Shown here one piece after another: positions 7,191 through 16,652 of a stretch of DNA of 62,379 nt (position 1 is its first letter; each line of letters starts with the position of its first letter). Source of the DNA: Akkermansiaceae bacterium (GTDB lineage: Bacteria > Verrucomicrobiota > Verrucomicrobiia > Verrucomicrobiales > Akkermansiaceae); the NCBI GenBank assembly GCA_028822935.1, contig JAPKCM010000025.1:1-62379 (forward strand). The letters run 5' to 3'. The notes below the pieces were generated by a model. The model was not told the origin of the DNA. It ran no database searches and was given only the letters and a program-made list of their open reading frames with translations. Both the position numbers and the translations under genes were made by a program.

Positions 7191-9028
7191 ATCGTTCGTG
7201 GGTCATCTGGTCCGTTCTCGTCGCTTGTGCAGTCGTGATTTTTGGCACGATGGCTTGGATGACTCGTGGCGTAATTCGATCGGAGGAAGATCGCTTACGG
7301 GCGCAGGCCCAGGCTCAGGTTAGCGAGCGGGTGGGACTTGCGCTCTCGAGGATGGACACGATTGGAGCGGCTCTTTTGGTGGTGGAGAACCAACGGCCTC
7401 CACTTCACTACGAGGCCTTCTTTTCTCCCGATGACGTTTTCACGGCCCAGGCGCTCAATCTCAAAGACAGTCGAATTCTTCAAGCTTCGCCACTTTTGAC
7501 GGAAGAGGATGAGCTGGTGAATTTGCACTTTGAAATTCGTCCGGACCGCACCATTCATTCTCCGCAGGTGCCTTCAGAGAGGCAGCGGCATCTCGTTAGC
7601 GAGTATGGTGTGACTCCTGAAATTCTCGAAAAAAATAAGGTGGTATTCAATGACCTTGCTCTTTTGCTGGGTGACAAACAGGTGCCCGTAATTCCGCTTC
7701 TTTGCGAGGCCTGTCATAGTGTTGAAACATGGAATCGTCCTTCAGCTGGTGCGGTTGCGATCGGGAATTCCTGGGTTTTTGAAAACTGGGGAGTGGTTCC
7801 TCAAACGCCTTTGGATCAGACAAATTACAGCAATGCGCTTCAGACAACCGAGAAGGAACTTCGTTCTCAGGTCGTCTCCAAGGAGATTAAGAAAGCGGGC
7901 AATCGATCTTCTAAAAAACAGCAGCGAGAGATCGAAATTCCTGTAGCTTCTAAAACGGGGGCTCGCGAAGAATTGGCAAGTCTGACGCCCTTTCAACCGG
8001 TGTGGGTAAAAGAGGAGCTTTTCCTCGTGCGGCAGGTTAGGGGCAGTCGTTCGAATAAATACCAAGGCGTTTGGTTAGACCATGCGAAGCTCGAGGAAGA
8101 GCTGGCAAAGCAAATTCCGTCCGAGCTTACGGGGGCACGATTGATTCCCTTAATCACTAAGAATGATGATCCCATGGGCTTGGTCACTCTTCCGTGGCAA
8201 CTGGATACTTTACCGTTGGTGATTCCTCCTTTGGCGTTAACTAGTCCGGTTTACAAAACCCTTATGTTGGCTTGGGTCGCAGCTCTTATTTCGCTGGCGG
8301 CTCTGGGACTACTTCTTCGAGCAGTTCTGAAATTGAGCGAACGTCGTGCGGCTTTTGTTTCCTCGGTGACTCATGAATTGAGAACCCCGCTGACTACCTT
8401 CCGGCTTTACTCGGAAATGTTGGCTGAGGGGATGGTGACGGATGGCGAACAAAAGCAGGAGTATCTCCAGACGATGCTCAGTGAGTCCGAGCGACTGAAT
8501 CATTTGGTGGAGAACGTCCTTTCCTATGCGCGCATTGAGCGAGGAAATGCGCGTTCTAATTTCGAGACTCTTTCGGTGGCCGATCTCATTGAGCGGATCC
8601 GCCCGGTGCTCCAAAGGCGAGTGGATCAGGTGAACGCAGCACTTTCGATTGATCTCGATGACGATTTGGGAAGTCTAAAAACCGATGTCACGGCAGTGGA
8701 GCAGATCCTTTTCAACCTCATCGACAATGCCTGCAAATATGGTCTACCAGAAAGTGGTGGAGGTCATATCAGCCTCAACGCGAAAAGAACCAAGAGAGGA
8801 TTGATTTTCGAAGTCAGTGACGAGGGCAGGGGGATTGCGGCTCACGAGCGGAAGCGCCTCTTCAGGGCTTTTCATAAATCCGCTCAGGATGCGGCCCTCT
8901 CGAAACCCGGGGTGGGACTTGGCTTGGCGCTTTGTCGTCGCCTCGCCCGAGCTTTGGGAGGTGAACTACGGCTTGCCAAGGAAGCAGGAAAGGGCGCAAG
9001 CTTCCTCCTGACGATTCCTTCTTCATGA
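7187..9028 (+). CDS. membrane sensor histidine kinase with CxxCH in its periplasmic domain
   Basis: 613 aa. TM1 near residues 5-25, a large extracytoplasmic domain, TM2 near 355-380, then HisKA with the phospho-acceptor His in SSVTHELRTPLTTFR and an HATPase domain with N box (FNLIDNACKYG), G1 (VSDEGRGI) and G2 (GVGLGLALCRRL). The sensor domain contains CEACH at residues 173-177 (7703-7717), a canonical c-heme attachment form in the right compartment. The signal could therefore be redox or gas related, but this is inference. It overlaps the response regulator by 4 bp and the following DUF3820 gene by 4 bp, so the three genes form a translationally coupled operon. Confidence 0.93.
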   Translation: MNRSWVIWSVLVACAVVIFGTMAWMTRGVIRSEEDRLRAQAQAQVSERVGLALSRMDTIGAALLVVENQRPPLHYEAFFSPDDVFTAQALNLKDSRILQASPLLTEEDELVNLHFEIRPDRTIHSPQVPSERQRHLVSEYGVTPEILEKNKVVFNDLALLLGDKQVPVIPLLCEACHSVETWNRPSAGAVAIGNSWVFENWGVVPQTPLDQTNYSNALQTTEKELRSQVVSKEIKKAGNRSSKKQQREIEIPVASKTGAREELASLTPFQPVWVKEELFLVRQVRGSRSNKYQGVWLDHAKLEEELAKQIPSELTGARLIPLITKNDDPMGLVTLPWQLDTLPLVIPPLALTSPVYKTLMLAWVAALISLAALGLLLRAVLKLSERRAAFVSSVTHELRTPLTTFRLYSEMLAEGMVTDGEQKQEYLQTMLSESERLNHLVENVLSYARIERGNARSNFETLSVADLIERIRPVLQRRVDQVNAALSIDLDDDLGSLKTDVTAVEQILFNLIDNACKYGLPESGGGHISLNAKRTKRGLIFEVSDEGRGIAAHERKRLFRAFHKSAQDAALSKPGVGLGLALCRRLARALGGELRLAKEAGKGASFLLTIPSS

Positions 9029-9351
9029 GCCAATTTACCGAGATCGACCGCGACGACTTCCGCAACCTCTTAAACGAGATTGCGGGTGCCTACATGCCTT
9101 TTGGAAAATACGGTCCGAAGGACTATCCGCCCCGAGGAGTGCCGCTCACCGATTTGCCACCGGAATATTTTGGCTGGTTCATGGAACGCGGGTGGCCAAA
9201 GGGGCGGCTTGGGGAATTGATGGCGGTTGTTGCGGAAATCAAGTCGACGGGTGCCGACCATGTCTTCGAGCCGATTCGTCGGGCGCGGGGAGGAAGGGTT
9301 TCAGTTCGGAGACGTCGTCCCAATACCGATTTTGATTTGGGCGACGAGTGA
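9025..9351 (+). CDS. DUF3820-family small protein
   Basis: 108 aa, start overlapping the kinase stop (ATGA). The core MPFGKYG...PLTDLPPEYFGWFMERG..KGRLGELMAVV matches the DUF3820 family (described in databases as a putative quorum-sensing-regulated virulence factor; biochemical role not established). The Arg-rich C-terminus (RRARGGRVSVRRRR) lies in the stretch where the gene overlaps the 3' end of the convergent decarboxylase pseudogene by about 50 bp, so it may be an accidental extension. No membrane segment. Confidence 0.8.
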   Translation: MSQFTEIDRDDFRNLLNEIAGAYMPFGKYGPKDYPPRGVPLTDLPPEYFGWFMERGWPKGRLGELMAVVAEIKSTGADHVFEPIRRARGGRVSVRRRRPNTDFDLGDE

Positions 9352-10864
9352 GCGGATCTTTTTAAGGAGAGCTTCAAGGATCTCGGGAGTGATGAAGGGA
9401 TTCATCAGGGCGCTGCGGAGGTAAGTGCGTCCATGTTTTGTGACTTGGACGATAAAGAAGTCGCCGGTGTCGATGAGTTGTTTTCGGACGCGTTGATTGA
9501 GTTGGTCGATGTCCTCGTCGTTTCCTTGTTTCGGTTGATAGCGATAGCAGAGAATGTTGGGCTTCGGCTCACAAAGGAGAACGAAGTCATCGGCTGCCTT
9601 GATCAGATCAGCAAAGTAGCGCGTCATTTCGAGACTGTGATCGAGGTAGTTCTCGAAGAGCCCGTTTTGCCCCGCCTCTAAGAGAGCATAGGCGCGAAGT
9701 CCGAGCATGGGGCGGGTGCATTCGAGCGTGCGCTTGGCGGCATTCCACCATTCAGGGGTCTCATTTTTTTACCAGAGGTAGTCGGCCTTTTGAGCGAAGC
9801 TCCCGAAGGAATCTTTGCCATTTTTGAAGAGAACCGCTGTCAGGGGGCTGGAACCGAGAAGCATCTCGTGGAAATCAATGACGACGGAGTCTGCTCGCTC
9901 AATTCCCTGGAGGAGGGGACGTGCCTTTTCTGAAAAGACGAAACCTCCGGCGTGCGCGGCATCGACACGGAACCAAAGATTCTCGGCTTCGCAAAAGTCG
10001 GCAATCTCATCGAGAGGATCAAAGCTGCCCGTGGCAGTGGAGCCGGTACTTCCAATAATTCCGATCACCCGGACACCGCGGCTTTGGGCTTCCTTCACGG
10101 TATGGGGGAGAAGATCGACACGCATGCGATAGCAGTCATCGGCTTTGGCTTGAATGACTCCGGCGTCGCCCCAGCCCATAATTTTCACGGCCCGTTCGAG
10201 ACAGTAATGTGTTTCTTCAGAAACAATTACGGAGACTGGCTGATCAAGGTCGCCGCTGTCCTAGTTCGTGGTCATCCGTTGGCGCATGGCGAGCAGTGCG
10301 GTAAGATTTCCAAGGGAGCCTCCGGAGGTGAGAATGCCATCGGCTTCAGTGCTCATTCCGGCTCTTAAGGCCAACTCTTTAAGGACAACCCGCTCCATCG
10401 CGGTTGCAGGATTGCTGACTGCCGACCATATCGATCAGGGCGATTTCCGGCAGAACCGGGCCTACTTGATGGCCCAGATTATGGGGATGGTGGGTCCGAA
10501 AGCTGGTTTGAAGAGCTTCTCAAATGAGGTCATCCGGAGATTGATCGGTGGAATGCAGCCTTGCTTCCCAAAAATGGGCCGCTTCTTCGGGAGTTTGGGC
10601 ACTTCTGACCGGGACCTGCGCCTTTCTTGTTTCGTCCAGCGAATCGGCCAGGAGGTCGACAATTTTATGTCTTAAAGCGCGAAATTTCTCGGGGTCGAAT
10701 GCTTTATCGACTGAGCAATCGGTGGAATCAGGCTGGTCCTTTATTGTTTGGTCAAATTCTAGTGAGCATCGACGGAATCGCCAATTGTTTCTCGTGAGAT
10801 AGGACGTCGGGGTGGTGCCGCTTTCCTGGTGAAACAATAAATAGCCTGATTTGACGAATCTCAC
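9301..10864 (-). pseudogene. broken group II PLP-dependent decarboxylase
   Basis: Three minus-strand segments together match an aromatic/diaminobutyrate-type decarboxylase: an N-terminal part ending QSPDDLI, a middle part with HPHNLGHQVGPVLPE, VIVSEETHYC and FRVDAAHAGGFV, and a C-terminal part LGLRAYALLEAGQ...YLRSALMNPFIT. The frame is cut by TGA (10520-10522), a frameshift near 10410-10440, TAG (10261-10263) and TAA (9769-9771). The PLP-binding Lys expected in the motif His-Lys-Met is Glu here (codon at 9865-9867, DFHEMLL). Sequence between the lesions is still well conserved, so decay is fairly recent. Exact 5' end uncertain. No functional product is expected. Confidence 0.9.
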
Positions 10865-10911
10865 TGGTCGATATTGTCAAGCTGGGCTAGGTTTTCGCAG
10901 ACACTACATCT

Positions 10912-12342
10912 ATGGGAGAATTTTTTTTAGCCGCCTTGTTGATCCTCGTTGTTATCGCGCTGTTCAACTTCATCATTTTCTTTCACGAATTGGGCCATTT
11001 CCTTGCTGCCCGATGGCGGGGAGTGCACGTAGACCGTTTTCAAATCTGGTTTGGTAAGCCGATCTGGAAGAAGGAACACAATGGGGTCCAATATGGTCTT
11101 GGCTGGCTGCCTTTCGGAGGATTTGTGGCCTTGCCCCAGATGGCTCCGATGGAATCGATCGAAGGAGAAAACAGCGAGGGTCGGAATCTCCCGAAGATCA
11201 AGCCACTCGATAAGATCATCGTCGCCTTTGCCGGGCCGCTTTTTAGCCTCCTTCTGGCACTTCTGACTTCATTGATCGTCTGGCAGGCCGGCAAGCCGAC
11301 CGATGCGATTGTTAGCACGGTGGTGGGTGGAGTCGTGAAGGATAGTCCGGCTGAGAAGGCGGGAATTCTTCCCGGGGACAAGATTCTCGAAGTCAATGGG
11401 GAGCCCGTGATTTGGTTTGCAGGAGACTTTGAAGCGATCACCGAGCGTATCATGCTGAACGAGGGGGACACGGTAAGCTTCAAGATCGAACGCGATGGCA
11501 AGGTTCTCGACGAGGAAATCATCTCGAAATTCGAAATTGCGGAAACTCCATTTTATCAGCGAAGAGCGCTTCCAAAAGTAGGGATCTCGTATTCTGGACC
11601 GCTCATCGTAAAGGCTCTCAGTGAGGGTGAAAATGAAAGTCCGGCGGACCGTGCGGGAATTGAGGCGGGGGACCAGATCACCGAACTCGATGGAGAAGCG
11701 ATCTACGGACCGATGCACTTCAGTAGTTTGTTGGAGAAGAAAGGAAGTGCTGAGGTGATGCTCACCGTGCTTCGGTCCGGTGAGACTCTCAAGATTCCGA
11801 TCACGCCTCTGGTGCCGGTTGAGCCGAAAAGCCTGGGCCGTCCGATGCTCGGCATCGTTTGGGATATGGATAAGATCTTCTCGACCATCTTCACCAACCC
11901 ACTTCCTTTTGAGCAGATCGGAGACAGCTTTAACAATATGGCGGTGACCTTGAAAGCGGTGACCTCATCTACTTCCAATGTCGGAGTTGATCAGTTAGCC
12001 GGACCTGTGGGCATTGCCAAAGCAAAGTTCCAGCTCCTTAGTAGCCCCAATGGATGGCTTAAGGTACTCTGGTTCTTCGTCTTCTTCAATGTGAACCTCG
12101 CGGTGCTGAACATGCTTCCGCTTCCTGTTTTGGATGGGGGACACATCGTGCTCGCGATTGGCGAGCTGATCTTCCGACGTCCGATGGAGGGCCGAGTTCT
12201 CGAGGTCGTCCAAACCGTTTTCGCGCTCACTCTCATCTCCTTCATGTTGTTCATCACGACCAAGGATATTGGCGATAGTATTCCATCGGGTAGTTCCGGT
12301 GGAGAGGATGCCAAATTAGTTTGGCCACCGCCCGCCGAATAA
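10912..12342 (+). CDS. rseP: RIP metalloprotease RseP / site-2 protease
   Basis: Intramembrane zinc protease that cleaves regulatory membrane proteins, classically an anti-sigma factor. 476 aa. The zinc motif HELGH lies in the first membrane segment, the second metal ligand is in LPLPVLDGGH near the C-terminus, and two PDZ domains lie between (VVKDSPAEKAGILPGDKILEVNG and ESPADRAGIEAGDQITELDG). Its usual neighbours (dxr, bamA) are absent; the PIN/TRAM gene follows after 17 bp. An ECF sigma factor is encoded 33 kb away, but a link is only speculative. Confidence 0.95.
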   Translation: MGEFFLAALLILVVIALFNFIIFFHELGHFLAARWRGVHVDRFQIWFGKPIWKKEHNGVQYGLGWLPFGGFVALPQMAPMESIEGENSEGRNLPKIKPLDKIIVAFAGPLFSLLLALLTSLIVWQAGKPTDAIVSTVVGGVVKDSPAEKAGILPGDKILEVNGEPVIWFAGDFEAITERIMLNEGDTVSFKIERDGKVLDEEIISKFEIAETPFYQRRALPKVGISYSGPLIVKALSEGENESPADRAGIEAGDQITELDGEAIYGPMHFSSLLEKKGSAEVMLTVLRSGETLKIPITPLVPVEPKSLGRPMLGIVWDMDKIFSTIFTNPLPFEQIGDSFNNMAVTLKAVTSSTSNVGVDQLAGPVGIAKAKFQLLSSPNGWLKVLWFFVFFNVNLAVLNMLPLPVLDGGHIVLAIGELIFRRPMEGRVLEVVQTVFALTLISFMLFITTKDIGDSIPSGSSGGEDAKLVWPPPAE

Positions 12343-12359
12343 TCGAAATTGTAATTTAA

Positions 12360-13427
12360 ATGAACCCATCACCTCCATCGGTTAACATCGCGCGTTTGCT
12401 TTATCTCGTGCTCTGCGAGTTGGCAGGTTTGGCGATTGCGCTGAGTTCTCCGGACATTCCCCTCTGGGCGGGATTGTTTGGTGGCTTGATGGTGGCGGGT
12501 TTCTTTATCTTTGTGGAAAGCCTTTCCAAGGGCTTCACCTTGCGAGGGTTTTCAACAGCGACCTTTGGCCTCGCGGTTGGTCTTTTCTGCGCCTTTCTCC
12601 TGAACCGGGTCGGGATTGAAAAACTGGTCCTCGTCTCGGTGCGCGATATCGGCGGAGAGTCAGGGGATCTCGGTGAGGCACTCGCACTTGCTCTGAATGT
12701 CACTATTTATGCCAGTCTGGCCTTCATCGGGGCAGTCCTAGCGCTGCGGAGTAATCGAGAAGACTTTGCCTTTATTATTCCTTACGTTCGTTTCCGTCAG
12801 GACGCAGCTTCCGGGCAGCCACTTCTTTTGGATGCCGAGGTCATCATCGATGGCCGCGTAGGGCCGCTCATGAGCGCGGGCTTCTTCACGGGCCGTCTTA
12901 TCTTACCGCAGTTTGTCCTCGATGAACTTCAGTCGATGGCGAATTCGCCGTCGCCCGGAAAACGTCAGCGCGGACAGCGCGGACTCGAAGTTCTCGAGGA
13001 GATGAAGGCCAATCCTGGTATTCCTATTTCGATCCATGACTCAGCCGGAGTGGCGGAGGATGATTCGTTCCAGGGGCGTTTGGTACAAGCTGCCAAGATT
13101 CTTGGCGCACGGCTCATCACGACGGAAGAAAATTTAACTAAGATCGCCCATCTTCAAGGAGCGAGCATCATCAATCTTAACGCTCTTTCGGAGGCGCTTC
13201 GTCCCAAGGTTGTGGTTGGTGAGACGGTGCGACTTGCGCTGGTGCGAACCGGTAAGGACGATCACCAAGGGGTAGGCTATTTGCCGGACGGAACGATGAT
13301 TGTCGTGAATCACGCTATTTCCAAAATTGGGACCACGCAGGATGTCACGGTCATCAGTACCTTGCAGACGAGTGCCGGCCAGATGGTTTTTGCAGAGCTT
13401 CTTGAGAATGTAGGTGATTTGTCGTGA
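12360..13427 (+). CDS. YacL-like membrane protein with PIN and TRAM domains
   Basis: 355 aa. Four hydrophobic segments occupy about residues 1-130. A PIN nuclease-like domain follows (LLLDAEVIIDGRVGPL, PQFVLDELQSMA, KRQRGQRGLEVLEEM, LITTEENLTKIA) with acidic residues that could bind metal. A C-terminal TRAM RNA-binding domain has GKDDHQGVGYLPDGTMIVVNHA. The order matches the Bacillus YacL family, whose function is still not settled. It overlaps xseA by 4 bp (GTGA). Confidence 0.88.
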   Translation: MNPSPPSVNIARLLYLVLCELAGLAIALSSPDIPLWAGLFGGLMVAGFFIFVESLSKGFTLRGFSTATFGLAVGLFCAFLLNRVGIEKLVLVSVRDIGGESGDLGEALALALNVTIYASLAFIGAVLALRSNREDFAFIIPYVRFRQDAASGQPLLLDAEVIIDGRVGPLMSAGFFTGRLILPQFVLDELQSMANSPSPGKRQRGQRGLEVLEEMKANPGIPISIHDSAGVAEDDSFQGRLVQAAKILGARLITTEENLTKIAHLQGASIINLNALSEALRPKVVVGETVRLALVRTGKDDHQGVGYLPDGTMIVVNHAISKIGTTQDVTVISTLQTSAGQMVFAELLENVGDLS

Positions 13428-14764
13428 GTAAGGTCAAAGCAATTTCGGTGACCCAGCTTTCCCGGAGGATTCGTAATCTTCTCGAGATTGAGATCGGTGA
13501 GATTTGGGTAGAGGGCGAAGTGAGCAACTTACGGAAGCAGTCGAGTGGTCATTGGTATTTCTCTCTGAAGGACCAGAGCGCACAGATTTCCTGTGCTATG
13601 TTTAGCGCCAAGAGGCGGGAGGGAGCTGAAGTGATCGAAGACGGCGCGAAGGTGCAGATTTTTGGCGAGACTAGTTTTTATGAAGCGCGTGGAAGCACCC
13701 AGCTCATCGTTCGTAAAGCGCAAGCGGTGGGCGTGGGGGACCTTCAGGCGCGCTTTGAAGAACTAAAGAAAAAGCTGGATAGAGAGGGGCTTTTTTCGGC
13801 TGAGAGAAAGCGCAAGCTGCCTTATTTTCCAAAGGTGGTTGGGATTGTCACATCGCCGACTGGCGCGGCGCTGCAAGACATGCAGAACGTTCTCTCGCGG
13901 CGCGCTCCTTGGCTGACGGTCGTTGTTTTCCCGGCGGCGGTGCAGGGAAAGGGAGCGGAGCGGGGAATTGCAAAGGCCATCGCACGAGCCGGAAAAGCAG
14001 AGAAAGAAGGCCTACCCCAACCTGAGGTTCTTATCGTGGCTCGCGGTGGAGGTTCGCTGGAGGACTTGTGGAATTTTAACGAAGAAGTGGTCGCTCGTGC
14101 GATCGCCGCTTCTCCGATCCCAGTAATCAGCGGAGTGGGGCATGAAATCGATTTTACAATCGCCGACTTTGTGGCAGATCTCCGGGCTCCCACGCCCAGT
14201 GCGGCTGCCGAATTGGTGGCGCCCGATCGTGCGGAGTTGCTGAAGAAGTTATCGGATCAACAGGCTCGTGTGACTCACTTGGTGGCCGATCGGCTTCAGC
14301 GGAATTTTGAACGACTTTCCTATCTCGAAAAAGGACCTCTGGGGCAGTCGGCTGAGCGAGTGCTTCGGGAGCCGATGTTTCGGCTCGATGAGGCGGCAGG
14401 TCGTTTCGAAAGAACGGTGGAGGAGTCGCTTAAAAAGCGTGAAGCCCGCGTGGCGGAGTTCGAAGCGAATTGGAGATATTTTCACCCGCTCGAAATGCTC
14501 CGCGCTCGTGAAGAGCGTCTCAAGATCAAGCAAGAAGGATTCGAGCGCGCAGTGGAAGAGGCCTTGCGAGGCCGTGAGGAGAAGGTGGCGAAGCTAGCAT
14601 CATTGGTGAAGGCTTATGGCCCGGGGGAAACTCTGGAACGTGGCTTCTCGATCACTTTTTCCGAGAGCGGCGACATCATCCACGATCCCAAGGATGTCTC
14701 ACCGGGGGAACGATTGGAAACGATGGTCCACGGCGGAAGCATCGCAAGCACGGTAGATAAGTAG
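13424..14764 (+). CDS. xseA: exodeoxyribonuclease VII large subunit
   Basis: Catalytic subunit of a single-strand DNA exonuclease that cuts from both ends. 446 aa. N-terminal OB fold (WVEGEVSNLRKQSSGHWYFSLKD), then the conserved region GIVTSPTGAALQDM, ARGGGSLEDLWNFN and ISGVGHEIDFTIADFVADLRAPTPSAAAE, followed by long coiled-coil helices to the end (GFSITFSESG). Start GTG at 13424 overlaps the preceding stop. The small subunit xseB, often next to it, is not found immediately downstream. Confidence 0.95.
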   Translation: MSKVKAISVTQLSRRIRNLLEIEIGEIWVEGEVSNLRKQSSGHWYFSLKDQSAQISCAMFSAKRREGAEVIEDGAKVQIFGETSFYEARGSTQLIVRKAQAVGVGDLQARFEELKKKLDREGLFSAERKRKLPYFPKVVGIVTSPTGAALQDMQNVLSRRAPWLTVVVFPAAVQGKGAERGIAKAIARAGKAEKEGLPQPEVLIVARGGGSLEDLWNFNEEVVARAIAASPIPVISGVGHEIDFTIADFVADLRAPTPSAAAELVAPDRAELLKKLSDQQARVTHLVADRLQRNFERLSYLEKGPLGQSAERVLREPMFRLDEAAGRFERTVEESLKKREARVAEFEANWRYFHPLEMLRAREERLKIKQEGFERAVEEALRGREEKVAKLASLVKAYGPGETLERGFSITFSESGDIIHDPKDVSPGERLETMVHGGSIASTVDK

Positions 14765-14770
14765 CTTAGC

Positions 14771-15325
14771 CTACACCATGCCAAGTTGCATTTTCCCCTC
14801 TTCGGAAATCATGTCCTGATTCCAGGCGGGGTCCCAGACGAGTTCGACTTCGGCGTTGTTGATTTCGGGGAGGCTCATGATGCGAGCCTGGGCGTCGGCC
14901 GCAATGACGGGGCCCATGCCGCAGCCAGGTGCCGTGAGAGTCATTTTAACGAGGACGTCGGTGCCTTCTTCGCCATCTTCGGGGACCTGTAATTTGCAAT
15001 CGTAGACGAGGCCCAGATTGACGATGTCGACGGGGATTTCAGGGTCAAAGACTTGCTTCATTTGGTGCCAAACCTGTTCCTCGAGTGGGAGGTCTTGGAT
15101 CGCTTCTTGCTCTTTCTGCTGCGCGGCGACTTCTTCCTTATTAACTCCGAGGGCATCGGTGTCTTCTGAGGAGATTCGTGCGAGGCCAGCGGAGGTGGCG
15201 ACGGTGTAGGTGCCACCGAGGGTCTGGGTAATAACGACGGGGGTTCCAGCCGGAAGGGTGATGGTGTCACCGGAGGGGATCTGGATGGCGTCGACTTCGC
15301 GGGTCAGGCTGACTTCTTCGTTCAT
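14771..15325 (-). CDS. sufT: SufT-family Fe-S cluster assembly factor (MIP18/DUF59)
   Basis: Probable role in maturation of Fe-S proteins. The N-terminal region VDAIQIPSGDTITLPAGTPVVITQTLGGTYTV is typical of SufT. The DUF59 domain follows with DPEIPVDIVNLGLVYDC and the Cys motif TAPGCGMG. I chose the ATG at 15325; an alternative ATG at 15364 overlaps the upstream stop as TAATG, preceded by GGAAA, and would add a 13-residue tail that looks unconserved. It is downstream of the PQQ propeller gene on the same strand. The other suf genes are not here, but IscA- and IscU-type genes lie at 48.4 and 52.9 kb. Confidence 0.88.
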   Translation of the reverse strand: MNEEVSLTREVDAIQIPSGDTITLPAGTPVVITQTLGGTYTVATSAGLARISSEDTDALGVNKEEVAAQQKEQEAIQDLPLEEQVWHQMKQVFDPEIPVDIVNLGLVYDCKLQVPEDGEEGTDVLVKMTLTAPGCGMGPVIAADAQARIMSLPEINNAEVELVWDPAWNQDMISEEGKMQLGMV

Positions 15326-15363
15326 GGAGTGAGATTCGATGATGCACGCCGGAGCGCAAGGCA

Positions 15364-16587
15364 TTATTTTCCGAGCTTGTAGAGGAACTCCTGTCGGTCG
15401 CCTTCGTTGACAAAGCCCGCTCGGATGAAGATCTCGTCCTCGACGATGACGGGAGAGGCATAGGTGTCATCGCCGAGCTTGTTTTCAGCGATTTTTTGGA
15501 AGCCCTCGGGGCTCGCTTTATAAACCACGGTGACGCCTGTTTTGATGGTCGAGAAAATGAGATTCTTGGCGAAAGTGGGAGAGGCCATCACTCCGCCGCG
15601 GCCGAGGCGCTCCTTCCACATTTCTTTACCGTCTTCCGCGCGCCAGCAGAATCCCACGCCCTTGTCGGTCACGGCGTAAATGTAGCCATCGTGGGCAAGA
15701 AGCGACTGCTCGTAGCATCGCTCGCTATTGCTCCAAAGAACTTCTCCTGATCCGTCGGCTTTCACTCCGGCGGTCTCGTTTTTTGGGAAGCCCCCACTGG
15801 CGAAGACCGCATCGTCGGTCCAGACGATGGTACCGCAGGTCGAGAGGGGTTTGAGAGGAGCGTCCCAGTTCAATTTGCCACTGAGAGGATCGAAGCTTTG
15901 AATTTTTCCGATTCCGGAGATGAAGAGTTGCTCTTTCCCGGCGACCTTGGCGACGACCGGGGAGGACCAATTGTCGTGTCCTTCGCGAGGCGTGCGCCAT
16001 TTTTCCTCTCCGTTGTCAGCGTCGAGGGCAATCAATGAGCCCTTTTTTATGGTGCCGATGGAGACGATGAAGAGCCCCTTGTGAAGAGTGGGAGTGGAGC
16101 CGTAACCAAACTCGAAGTGGGGCTTGTAAGAACCGACTGATTTGGACCAGATGATCTCACCGGTCCGGCTGACGGCGGAGATGTTGATATTACCGCCGTT
16201 TTCAAAGGTGGTGAGGAGGTGTTTGCCGGTCCATTGAGCCGTTGCCGAAGCGCGGCTGTTTTCACCATGGACCTTGGTGGGGAGTTCTCCCTGATGAATG
16301 GTTTTGTTCCAAAGGATCTTCCCGCTCTTCCGGTCGAAGGCGATCAACGATTGGCGTTCCTTTTCAAGATCGCAGGTGGTGAGAAAGACCTCGTTGCCAA
16401 CGACAATGGGAGTGGAATGGCCACGGCCGGGAATGGCGGTTTTCCAGCGGACGTTTTTTTCGGCTGACCATTTGGTAATTGGAACCGCTTGAGCCGAGGC
16501 TTTGTTGTCACGAGAGATTCCCCTCCACTGGGGCCAGTCTTCGGCATAGGCAGGAAGGAAGAGTAAGAGAGCGAGTAGCAGCTTCAT
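15364..16587 (-). CDS. exported PQQ-like beta-propeller protein
   Basis: 407 aa with signal peptide KLLLALLLFLPAYA, so periplasmic or outer-membrane associated. The mature start EDWPQWRG is characteristic of the PQQ/WD40-like propeller proteins abundant in Planctomycetes and Verrucomicrobia. Blade motifs recur (LIAFDRKSGKILW, LIALDADNGEEKW, CWRAEDGKEMW). No catalytic residues for PQQ dehydrogenase activity are evident, so it is probably a BamB-like or binding propeller. The sufT frame begins at its stop codon. Confidence 0.88.
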   Translation of the reverse strand: MKLLLALLLFLPAYAEDWPQWRGISRDNKASAQAVPITKWSAEKNVRWKTAIPGRGHSTPIVVGNEVFLTTCDLEKERQSLIAFDRKSGKILWNKTIHQGELPTKVHGENSRASATAQWTGKHLLTTFENGGNINISAVSRTGEIIWSKSVGSYKPHFEFGYGSTPTLHKGLFIVSIGTIKKGSLIALDADNGEEKWRTPREGHDNWSSPVVAKVAGKEQLFISGIGKIQSFDPLSGKLNWDAPLKPLSTCGTIVWTDDAVFASGGFPKNETAGVKADGSGEVLWSNSERCYEQSLLAHDGYIYAVTDKGVGFCWRAEDGKEMWKERLGRGGVMASPTFAKNLIFSTIKTGVTVVYKASPEGFQKIAENKLGDDTYASPVIVEDEIFIRAGFVNEGDRQEFLYKLGK

Positions 16588-16652
16588 TGCGGGGAATATG
16601 TCGATTCTTCAGCGATAAGCAAAGAGAGAGATTTACATGTTAAAGCGTGCCG

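Noticed and set aside
10520-10522. TGA as a selenocysteine codon in the decarboxylase
   Set aside because: TAA, TAG and a frameshift also occur and the PLP Lys is lost, so decay is the simpler explanation.
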